From CAVALG01 sp045576295 (GTDB lineage Bacteria; Bacillota; Clostridia; Oscillospirales; Acutalibacteraceae), in the NCBI GenBank assembly GCA_045576295.1, contig JAZNGF010000054.1:7573-71572 (forward strand): a DNA stretch of 64,000 bases, written 5' to 3'. The notes beneath the pieces are model-generated. The model saw only the letters and a program-made list of their open reading frames with translations, was not told the DNA's origin and ran no database searches. The position numbers were made by a program, and so were the translations under genes. Below are positions 52,701 to 59,664 of the stretch, piece after piece (position 1 is the stretch's first letter; each line of letters begins with the position of its first letter).

Positions 52701-52808
52701 GTGGCACGCCCAAGTGTTTGATATAACCCCCTTAACGTAGTCTTGAAAACTTTTTGTTTTTTCAAGTGTCTACTCTAAGGGGATTATATCAATGTTAGAG
52801 CGTGCCAC
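52701..52808 (-). terminator. GH31 terminator hairpin, apparently split by a MITE-like insertion
   Basis: Outer arms GTGGCACGC (52701-52709) and GCGTGCCAC (52800-52808) would make a hairpin followed on the minus strand by TATTATTTTAG, fit to end the GH31 transcript. Its loop now contains the 75-bp palindrome at 52718-52792. Confidence 0.6.
52718..52792. mobile_element. 75-bp palindromic MITE-like element with TGT duplication
   Basis: Terminal inverted repeats TTGATATAA (52718-52726) and TTATATCAA (52784-52792) continue inward as CCCCTTA/TAAGGGG and CTTGAAAA/TTTTCAAG. TGT flanks it on both sides (52715-52717, 52793-52795), a three-base target duplication as made by IS3-type elements. There is no coding capacity. 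Confidence 0.55.
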
Positions 52809-52846
52809 AAAATTTATTTGTATATCATTTTCGATTAATTGCCGCC

Positions 52847-55363
52847 TTATTTATCAGCAAAAAGCATTTCAATTACGGCATCTATAAGCAGTGAAATTCC
52901 CGGGAACTGCTTTTCATCTCTTAATTGGTTAAGTGCCACCATAGAGCCGAGATTTCCGTTTGCAACATCCATTGCAGTGCCGAAAATTCTGTTTTTACGC
53001 GGCAGGCTGATTTCAGCAGCGTTAATCATTCTGAATAATGCCTTTTCGATGTTGTTGCTTGGCATTTCACCGCTGTTTTCAATGATAACCTCAACCATTT
53101 CTGTGGGGCAAACGTTGCTCACTTCAATGGTTGTTTTGTTTTGTGATTCATCAAAGGCAAAGTTAACATTAGCGCCGTTAACAGTAACAGCGGCCGGCTT
53201 TTCTAAAGCGTAAAATTCAAGTACATAATCACGCTTTTCGGGAACAACCTCACTGTTGCCAACAATGGGCTCGATTACGAATTTAGCCTGCTTGCCGTTT
53301 GTGAATTTAAATGTTGTGCGAGCAGTTTTAAGGTATTTTTCAACCTTATCGTTATCTTCATACATTGTGAAACTGCCGTCGGCTCCGCCGAACACCTTGA
53401 TTTCAAACTTAGCGGGGTTTTCAACAAGGTTGCCGATAACATCATCGTGAGCGAGCGGAACAATTGCGCCTGGCCTTACAAACACGGGCATTTCATCATA
53501 TGCGCGGTGCATATTTATAGCCTTTCCGCCACTGTAAATCATGCCGCTGAAGAAATCAATCCACTTGCCTGCGGGCAGGTAGGTGTAAACTTTAGCTAAG
53601 TGATAAACCTTGTCGGTTGGGGTAACGATTGGTGAAACCAAGAACTGCGAACCGAAATAGTATTGGTTCTCGAAGGGTGATTTGCCCTTGTTGTATCCGT
53701 CGCGGTTGCCGTGCCTGTAAAGGTTGCCTGCTTCAGGTTCTTCGTAGTAAAGGGGCAGAACTATCGGTAGCCCTTCTGAGTGAGCGCGTTCGTTCATTGT
53801 GTAAAGGTAGGGAACGAGCTTATGGCGAAGCCTTAAGAACTTCTTCATTGAAAGTTCGGTTTCTTTTGAAAATTCCCAAGGTTCTTTTGAGCCGAAGTTA
53901 TCGTTAGTTGCGTGAAGCCTGTTAATAGGCGAGAACACGCCTAATTGAACCCAACGGCTTGTAAGGTCGCCGTTGCGGGTGCCAAGCATATGGCCGCCGA
54001 TATCGTGGCTCCACCAGCCGTAGCCAACGTTGGTTGCGCAGTTGGTGAAGTAGGGCTGATATGCTAATGATTCCCACGATACAATAGTGTCGCCCGAGAA
54101 ACCAACAGGGTAACGGTGTGAGCCGAATTCTGCATATCTTGAGAAGGTGAGAGGTCTTTCGCCGCGCCTTGCAGAATCAATAAAATGATAGTGGTTAAGC
54201 ATCCACAGGGTGTCGTATCCGTTAACGTTGAAGCCGCCCTGCTGCCAGTCGATCCACCAAAAGTCAACACCCTGTTCTTCAAGCTGGTTTAACACAAGCT
54301 TAAAGTAATTATCCATAAATTTGGGCGATGTAATATCAAATTCAACGGGTTCTTTTTTCTCGGTGTCTACCCCCATTGCTTCAGCTATTTGCGGGTAAAG
54401 GTCTTCAAACCCTCTGATACCATCTGCCGGGTGGAGGTTCAGGGTTGTTTTAAGGCCCTTGTTATGAACATAGTTTAAGAACCTTTCGGGGTTGGGGAAC
54501 AGGTTTTTATCCCATGAATATCCTGTCCATCCAACATACCAGCCTTCGCCGTATTCTTTGGGAATGTCAACAGTTCTGTGCCAGTCCATATCGATAACGC
54601 CAACCGAGAATGGAACATTTTCTTTCTCAAAACGGTCGAGCAAACGGCAATAGCTTTCTTCTGAGTATCTGTAATATCTGCTCCACCAGTTGCCAAGAGC
54701 ATACCTTGGCAAGAGTGGGGTGGCGCCTGTTAATTTATAATAGTCTTTAAGGCAGGTTTTGTAGTCTTTCCAGTAATAGAAAATGTAAATATCGGTGCGG
54801 CCGTTTTTCGACACAGGAACTGCCCAACCATCTTCGTTAAGTGCTAAAGTTTCGCTGTCGTCAATAACCGAGATACCTGTTCTTGGGTTCATAAGGCTTT
54901 TGCTAAGCTTTAATTTTTTTATAGTATCTGCATCGGGCCTGTCTTGGAAGAATATGTCGCCATCAACGCCATCGAGTGTTCTGTAAGTGCCGTCTAATGT
55001 TTCAAATTCTTCGCCATAGTGCCAAACATTGCCCTTGCCGCCGCCGAGTGTAAGGCTGGTTTTAACGGCTTTTTCAATTCGAAGGCCATCATAAGAAAAG
55101 GGTTTTTTATCATAAAACATATGTAGGTATTCTGTTATGATTTCGATTCCTTCATCGGTTTCTTTCATCTTGAATTCAGGGGTTTCAAAATTTCTGCAAA
55201 CAGCTAATTTTGTTGCGCGGTCTTCAAAAACTCCGTTTTCAGAATACTCAAGCCTTAAAAGGCGCGAGGTTAAAACGGTTATTCTGAAATTGTCGCCCTT
55301 GATTACTGAATTCGGGTTTGCAACCGGATTGGTTTTAATAATTGACTTATCAAATATAGACAT
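52847..55363 (-). CDS. GH31 alpha-glucosidase/alpha-xylosidase family enzyme
   Basis: An 838-residue glycoside hydrolase. The barrel shows PRYALGNWWSRYYRY, VGVIDMDWH, the nucleophile Asp in FWWIDWQQGG, and the acid/base region WSHDIGGHMLGTRNGD. C-terminal beta domains follow. No signal peptide is present, so it acts on imported alpha-glucosides or related oligosaccharides. The exact substrate cannot be told. AGGAGGTC before the ATG is one of the strongest ribosome sites here. It is monocistronic. Confidence 0.93.
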   Translation of the reverse strand: MSIFDKSIIKTNPVANPNSVIKGDNFRITVLTSRLLRLEYSENGVFEDRATKLAVCRNFETPEFKMKETDEGIEIITEYLHMFYDKKPFSYDGLRIEKAVKTSLTLGGGKGNVWHYGEEFETLDGTYRTLDGVDGDIFFQDRPDADTIKKLKLSKSLMNPRTGISVIDDSETLALNEDGWAVPVSKNGRTDIYIFYYWKDYKTCLKDYYKLTGATPLLPRYALGNWWSRYYRYSEESYCRLLDRFEKENVPFSVGVIDMDWHRTVDIPKEYGEGWYVGWTGYSWDKNLFPNPERFLNYVHNKGLKTTLNLHPADGIRGFEDLYPQIAEAMGVDTEKKEPVEFDITSPKFMDNYFKLVLNQLEEQGVDFWWIDWQQGGFNVNGYDTLWMLNHYHFIDSARRGERPLTFSRYAEFGSHRYPVGFSGDTIVSWESLAYQPYFTNCATNVGYGWWSHDIGGHMLGTRNGDLTSRWVQLGVFSPINRLHATNDNFGSKEPWEFSKETELSMKKFLRLRHKLVPYLYTMNERAHSEGLPIVLPLYYEEPEAGNLYRHGNRDGYNKGKSPFENQYYFGSQFLVSPIVTPTDKVYHLAKVYTYLPAGKWIDFFSGMIYSGGKAINMHRAYDEMPVFVRPGAIVPLAHDDVIGNLVENPAKFEIKVFGGADGSFTMYEDNDKVEKYLKTARTTFKFTNGKQAKFVIEPIVGNSEVVPEKRDYVLEFYALEKPAAVTVNGANVNFAFDESQNKTTIEVSNVCPTEMVEVIIENSGEMPSNNIEKALFRMINAAEISLPRKNRIFGTAMDVANGNLGSMVALNQLRDEKQFPGISLLIDAVIEMLFADK

Positions 55364-55436
55364 AATGACCTCCTAAAAATATGCTGATTTAAAATTGCAA
55401 AAATTGTGATTTTTCAGCATAAAATACACCAGTTAA

Positions 55437-55465
55437 AGTCTAACATTTATGCACTGTAAAGTCAA
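55437..55465 (-). promoter_or_regulatory. promoter of the GH31 gene
   Basis: TTGACT (55460-55465), a 17-bp spacer and TAGACT (55437-55442) on the minus strand. A TGCTGA/TCAGCA hairpin (55382-55419) follows in the leader, close to the ribosome site. Confidence 0.5.
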
Positions 55466-55526
55466 TAATAAAAGGCGAAAATGCAACTATTTATAAGCAA
55501 TAAATGAAAATAATAACTCTTATAAA

Positions 55527-55573
55527 ACTCCCCGCGAAAACCAAAATAATAGTGAAGACTTTTTTTGGGGAGT
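55527..55573 (+). promoter_or_regulatory. hairpin that can hide the ribosome site of the 65-residue gene
   Basis: ACTCCCC (55527-55533) is the exact complement of GGGGAGT (55567-55573), which contains the GGGGAG ribosome site of the gene at 55582. The loop is 33 nt. Confidence 0.5.
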
Positions 55574-55581
55574 GATTTCAG

Positions 55582-55779
55582 TTGGCAAAACCTTTTGATA
55601 TTTTAATTTTTAGGGTTTGCGAGGATATAAAGTTTAAAAAGCCTCTAAACAAATACAACGATTTTATATATTTAAGAGCGCCCGATAACGAGCATTACCA
55701 GCTGAATGACTCGCCTCACAGGGTTATTCCTGATATATTTTCAAACGGTTATATAAAAAAGTTTGAAAGAAACAAATAA
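55582..55779 (+). CDS. small hypothetical protein
   Basis: A 65-residue soluble protein, start AKPFDILIFRVCEDIKFKKP and rich in Asn, Lys and Tyr. TTG start at 55582 with GGGGAG nine bases upstream. I do not recognise it. It stands alone between GH31 (opposite strand) and the hydrolase gene. The well-spaced ribosome site and the pairing element in front of it support it being real. Confidence 0.55.
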   Translation: MAKPFDILIFRVCEDIKFKKPLNKYNDFIYLRAPDNEHYQLNDSPHRVIPDIFSNGYIKKFERNK

Positions 55780-55899
55780 AAAAATCATAAAATTTGGGTT
55801 TTCCTCTTCTATTTTTATAATGTATTTGTTATAATATCTATGATTGTATTAAAACTGTAAAGTAGCCGAGGTGCGCTTTGCAAAAAAGGGTGAGTTATT

Positions 55900-56658
55900 A
55901 TTAATATTAATATAAACGGCATAGATATTCACTACATAGATGAAGGCACGGGCCCAACCGTTCTTATGCTTCACGGCTGGGGTTCATCGGTTGAGCCTTG
56001 GCGTTGCCTTATTAATAATCTTAAAGACTGTTGCCGCTTTGTGGCGCTCGATTTCCCCGGGTGCGGAAAAAGCGGGGAACTGGCTGACGCTTGGACTGTA
56101 GAAGAATACGCCGATTTGGTTGAAAAGTTTATTAAGGCTTTGGGGCTTGAAAATCCTGTTCTTATTGGGCATTCAAACGGCGGAAGGGTTATTTTAAAGC
56201 TGTGCGGCGAGGGAAGGCTCAACCCGCCTAAAATTGTGCTTGTTGATGCCGCAGGCCTGCCTGCTAAAAAAAGCTTTAAAAAGCGTGTTAAAATTTCCAC
56301 CTTTAAAACCGTTAAATGGTTTTTAACCTTGCCATTAATTAAAAATCACACCGAAGGCCTGCTTCAAAAGGCAAGGGCATATTTCGGTTCTGCCGATTAT
56401 AATAATGCTTCGCCCGTTATGAGAAGAACTCTTGTAAACCTGATTAGCACCGATATGAGCGGGATTGCGGGCAATATAAAATGCCCAACCTTGCTTTTAT
56501 GGGGTGATTTAGATGATGACACACCGCTTTATATGGCCGAAAGGCTTGAAAAACTAATTCCCGACAGCGGCCTCTGTGTTTTAAAGGGAACGGGGCATTT
56601 TTCATTCCTTCAAAAGCCTTATGAGGCATCTGTGATCCTTAGAAGCTTTTTATCGTAA
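55900..56658 (+). CDS. alpha/beta hydrolase, probably starting at an ATT codon
   Basis: About 252 residues. The N-terminal strand INGIDIHYIDEGTGPTVLM leads into the oxyanion-loop motif LHGWGSS. The nucleophile elbow is IGHSNGGR, the Asp is near LWGDLDDDTP and the His in GTGHFSF. The first ATG (55966) would cut off the first strand that these enzymes need. The frame is open upstream to TGA at 55891 but has only ATT/ATA/GTT codons, and AAGGGTGAG (55886-55894) fits an ATT start at 55897 or 55900. It is followed 18 bp later by the MurF-like gene. Substrate unknown. Confidence 0.75.
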   Translation: MNININGIDIHYIDEGTGPTVLMLHGWGSSVEPWRCLINNLKDCCRFVALDFPGCGKSGELADAWTVEEYADLVEKFIKALGLENPVLIGHSNGGRVILKLCGEGRLNPPKIVLVDAAGLPAKKSFKKRVKISTFKTVKWFLTLPLIKNHTEGLLQKARAYFGSADYNNASPVMRRTLVNLISTDMSGIAGNIKCPTLLLWGDLDDDTPLYMAERLEKLIPDSGLCVLKGTGHFSFLQKPYEASVILRSFLS

Positions 56659-56676
56659 ATTCCCGGGGGTGTTTAC

Positions 56677-58230
56677 ATGAACTTATATTTAGTGTCGGTT
56701 GCGGTTATTGCTGTTTGCGGCATTTTCGCGCTTGAGCGGCAGCTGCAAATGCTTCAACAAAACTCTTATTTTGCCAAAAGATACTACGGCTGGCTTAAAG
56801 GCGCATTTTCGGCAAGAACTGTTATGGCGATTATTTTCGCGGTGGCAGAAACCATAGCAATTATTTTCGATTTTCAGGTAGTTATTATAGTAGCGGCGGC
56901 ATTATCACTTATTAGAATTCCGGTTTCTTTAAGTGGCCGCAAAAAGTCTATAAAACCGCTGGTTTTTACTCCAAGGGTTAAGCGAATGTTTGCCTGTGCG
57001 GCGGTTGTGTTTGCGGTGTTAACTACATTAGGCGCGCTTTTATCGGAATATATTTATATTGCTGTTATTTTATTGGCAAACCTGGCGCCTTTAACTGCTT
57101 TTTTGGTTTTGCTTTTAATGAAGCCTGCTGAAAAGATGATATCTAATAAGTTTTTGAACGAAGCAAAGGCGCTTTTAAAACAAAAGCAGGATATGCTTGT
57201 TTTGGGTGTTACAGGCAGCTTTGGTAAAACAAGCGTTAAATACATTTTAGGCAAAATTTTAAATGAGAAATACAATGTTCTTATAACGCCTGAAAACTTT
57301 AACACGCCTATGGGTATTGTTAGAACAGTGCGCGAACGTTTAGAACCGCAGCACGAGGTTTTTGTTGCAGAAATGGGCGCTAAACGTGTTGGCGATATTA
57401 AGGAATTATGCGAGCTTGCAAACCCCGATATGGGCATAATAACAAGCGTTGGAAGCCAGCACCTTGAAACCTTTGGAAGCCTTCAAAATATTGCTTCAAC
57501 AAAGTTCGAGCTTGCCGACCACGTTGTAAACCGCGGCGGAAATCTGTTTGTAAACATCGATAGCGAAGGTGTGCATCTAAAGGTTAAATGTTACCCGCAT
57601 ATTTCTTATGGGCAAAGTGACGGTGCCGACTACCGCGCCCACGATATAACATATAGCCGAAACGGCCTTAACTTTAAGGTTACTTCAAAAAGCGGAACGC
57701 TAAGTTTAAGTTCTAAGCTGCTTGGCGCTCATAACGCGGTTAACATAACGGGTGCAGTTGCCGTTGCGAAAGAGCTTGGCATTAAAGATGCAGAGATTAT
57801 CGGCGCTGTTTCAAAGCTTGAAGCGCCGCCGCACCGCTTGCAGATGAAGCGTTATATTGGTGGCAGCATTTTAATTGATGATGCATATAATTCTAACCAA
57901 GTTGGATGCCTTGAAGCCGCAAGGGTGCTTGGCAGTTTTGATGGTATGAAGCGCATACTTGTAACACCGGGGCTTGTTGAATTAGGTGAAATGGAAGAGC
58001 AGTGCAACCGCGATTTAGGCTGTGAGGCTGCTAAAAATGCCGATGTTATAATTCTTGTTGGCGAAAAGCGCGCAAAAGCAATTGCAGATGGCGTAAAATC
58101 AGAAGGCTTTGATGAAAGCCGACTGCACATAGTTGGCAGTTTCAAAGAAGCTATGGATATATTTGCCCCAATGTGCGACAGTAACACGGTTGTTATGTTT
58201 GAAAACGACCTTCCCGATAACTATTTATAA
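56677..58230 (+). CDS. membrane-anchored MurF-like Mur ligase
   Basis: A 517-residue protein. About the first 150 residues hold several hydrophobic segments, then comes a Mur ligase core with Walker A GVTGSFGKTSVKYILG, TPMGIVRTVRE, VAEMGAKRVGDIKELC, SVGSQHLETFGS and, near the end, LIDDAYNSN and VTPGLVELGE. This is MurF-like, but the normal N-terminal UDP-binding domain is replaced by membrane helices. It may add a D-Ala-D-Ala-like unit to a lipid-linked substrate. Its place before ddl supports that. GGGGGTG precedes the ATG. Confidence 0.85.
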   Translation: MNLYLVSVAVIAVCGIFALERQLQMLQQNSYFAKRYYGWLKGAFSARTVMAIIFAVAETIAIIFDFQVVIIVAAALSLIRIPVSLSGRKKSIKPLVFTPRVKRMFACAAVVFAVLTTLGALLSEYIYIAVILLANLAPLTAFLVLLLMKPAEKMISNKFLNEAKALLKQKQDMLVLGVTGSFGKTSVKYILGKILNEKYNVLITPENFNTPMGIVRTVRERLEPQHEVFVAEMGAKRVGDIKELCELANPDMGIITSVGSQHLETFGSLQNIASTKFELADHVVNRGGNLFVNIDSEGVHLKVKCYPHISYGQSDGADYRAHDITYSRNGLNFKVTSKSGTLSLSSKLLGAHNAVNITGAVAVAKELGIKDAEIIGAVSKLEAPPHRLQMKRYIGGSILIDDAYNSNQVGCLEAARVLGSFDGMKRILVTPGLVELGEMEEQCNRDLGCEAAKNADVIILVGEKRAKAIADGVKSEGFDESRLHIVGSFKEAMDIFAPMCDSNTVVMFENDLPDNYL

Positions 58231-58293
58231 TTTTAAACCGGCTAAAATAATTTGCTATTTTATAAAGCGTTAGCGAGCGCGAAAGGATAGGAT

Positions 58294-58316
58294 GTTAGCG
58301 TGAAAATCACGCTAAC
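58294..58316 (+). other. hairpin at the start of the ddl leader
   Basis: Perfect 9-bp stem GTTAGCGTG/CACGCTAAC (58294-58302 with 58308-58316), loop AAAAT. It would hide the possible GTG start at 58300. Confidence 0.6.
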
Positions 58317-58428
58317 AAAAAATAAAAAGCCGTGCCGATGGCGCCTTAAGACGACCACGGCACATGGCAAAAAAATCTCCCCTGCCGCTAAGGAGATTTT
58401 TATAGCACTATTTGTGCTGACGCTTTAG
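58300..58428 (+). CDS. possible 42-codon leader ORF upstream of ddl
   Basis: GTG 58300, preceded by AGGA with 7-nt spacing, opens a 42-codon frame ending at TAG 58426-58428, twenty bases before the ddl ATG. The peptide is Lys- and Thr-rich, starts MKITLTKNKKPCRWRLK and ends with a short hydrophobic stretch. The frame crosses all the elements of the leader switch, and a ribosome ending at 58428 would cover the arm 58425-58434. It may be a regulatory leader peptide or a chance frame. Confidence 0.35.
   Translation: MKITLTKNKKPCRWRLKTTTAHGKKISPAAKEIFIALFVLTL
58317..58368 (-). terminator. minus-strand intrinsic terminator inside the ddl leader
   Basis: A stem of 12 bp with small bulges (58329-58340 with 58354-58368: GCC, GTGCCG and TGG paired) is followed on the minus strand by TTTTTATTTTTT (58328-58317). 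On the plus strand it is followed by an A-run, so it can only terminate leftward transcription. No minus-strand gene is seen to its right. Confidence 0.55.
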
Positions 58429-58447
58429 CGGCAGAATGGAGATTTTT
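58369..58447 (+). promoter_or_regulatory. two-state leader switch over the ddl ribosome site
   Basis: AAAAATCTCC (58371-58380) is complementary to GGAGATTTTT in two places: a decoy copy (58392-58401) and the ddl ribosome site itself (58438-58447). CTGCCGCTAA (58382-58391) pairs perfectly with TTAGCGGCAG (58425-58434). When that hairpin forms, the anti-site stacks on the true ribosome site and hides it; when the anti-site pairs with the decoy, the ribosome site is free. The decoy hairpin with its U-run could also act as a terminator. Confidence 0.55.
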
Positions 58448-59653
58448 ATGAAAATTAATGTTGCAGTAATATACGGCGGCTCAAGCGTTGAGCACGAGGT
58501 TTCAATTATTTCGGCGGTTCAGGCAATGCATAATATGAATACCGAAAAATATAATATCGTTCCTGTGTATATAACTAAAAACGGTGAAATGTACACAGGT
58601 GATAATTTCCTCGAAATTGATACATATAAAAATGTTGAGGCGCTTAAGGCTTCTGCTCACCCTGTAACACTTGTGAGTGAAGGCGGCAACGTTTGTTTAA
58701 AGCACCTTGATAATAAGATGTTTAAAAAGCGCGAAGATATTCGCATAAATGTTGCATTCCCAATCGTTCACGGAACAAACTGTGAAGATGGCGCCGTTTC
58801 GGGCCTTTGCGAAATGCTAAGGCTGCCTTATGTTGGGTGCGATATTTTATCGGCGGCTATTGGCATGGATAAGGCAAAGTTTAAAACTATTTTAGCAGCC
58901 GAAAAACTGCCCGTTTTGCCCTGTATTTTATTCACCGATAAAGACTGGGCTAACGATAAAGAGGGGATCGTTTCAAAAATTGAATTGGCAACTAACTACC
59001 CTGTAATTGTAAAGCCGGTTAATCTTGGTTCAAGCGTTGGCATAACCAAAGCAGAAACACGTGAAGAGCTTATTGATGCGGTTTCACTTGCTTGCTCATT
59101 CGCGGGCGAAATTTTGGTTGAGCGCGCTATTACAAATCTTAGGGAAATTAACTGCTCGGTGCTTGGCGACCGTAATGACTGCGAAGCATCTGCCCTTGAA
59201 GAACCGATTATGCACGATAAAATTTTATCTTATGAAGATAAATATTTAAGCTCCGGCTCTAAAGGCTCAAAATCGGGCGCAAGCAAAGGTATGGCATCAC
59301 TCGGGCGCGAACTGCCTGCACGTTTAAGCGAAGAAAAAACTTTAGAAATTCAGGAAATTGCAAAAAAAGCCTTTGCGGCGTTTGGCGCTTCGGGTGTTTG
59401 CAGAATAGATTTCCTTGTTGATACAGATGATAATGATAAGGTGTATATTAACGAAGCTAACACCATACCCGGCTCGCTTTCGTTCTATTTATGGGAAGCC
59501 AGCGGAGTAAAATATCCTGAGCTTATCGATCGCCTTATTTCTCTTGCGTTTAAACGCGCAAGAAAGCAGAATGAATTAATGTTCACTATCGACACGAACA
59601 TTTTAAATGCATCTTCATTCGGTTCAAAGGGTGCAAAAGGCTCTAAAATGTAG
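58448..59653 (+). CDS. ddl: D-alanine--D-alanine ligase
   Basis: A 401-residue ATP-grasp ligase. It starts with VAVIYGGSSVEHEVSIIS, has VKPVNLGSSVGITKA for ATP binding, and INEANTIPGSLSFYLWEASG as the metal-binding end. In the omega-loop region a Ser/Gly/Lys-rich stretch (about residues 273-290, DKYLSSGSKGSKSG) replaces the compact DYxxKY segment, and a similar GSKGAKGSK ends the protein. It makes D-Ala-D-Ala for cell-wall precursors; a D-Ala-D-Lac specificity cannot be excluded. The start at 58448 follows GGAG; ATG 58436 in frame is upstream of that site. Confidence 0.92.
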   Translation: MKINVAVIYGGSSVEHEVSIISAVQAMHNMNTEKYNIVPVYITKNGEMYTGDNFLEIDTYKNVEALKASAHPVTLVSEGGNVCLKHLDNKMFKKREDIRINVAFPIVHGTNCEDGAVSGLCEMLRLPYVGCDILSAAIGMDKAKFKTILAAEKLPVLPCILFTDKDWANDKEGIVSKIELATNYPVIVKPVNLGSSVGITKAETREELIDAVSLACSFAGEILVERAITNLREINCSVLGDRNDCEASALEEPIMHDKILSYEDKYLSSGSKGSKSGASKGMASLGRELPARLSEEKTLEIQEIAKKAFAAFGASGVCRIDFLVDTDDNDKVYINEANTIPGSLSFYLWEASGVKYPELIDRLISLAFKRARKQNELMFTIDTNILNASSFGSKGAKGSKM

Positions 59654-59664
59654 GAGGAAAGCAC

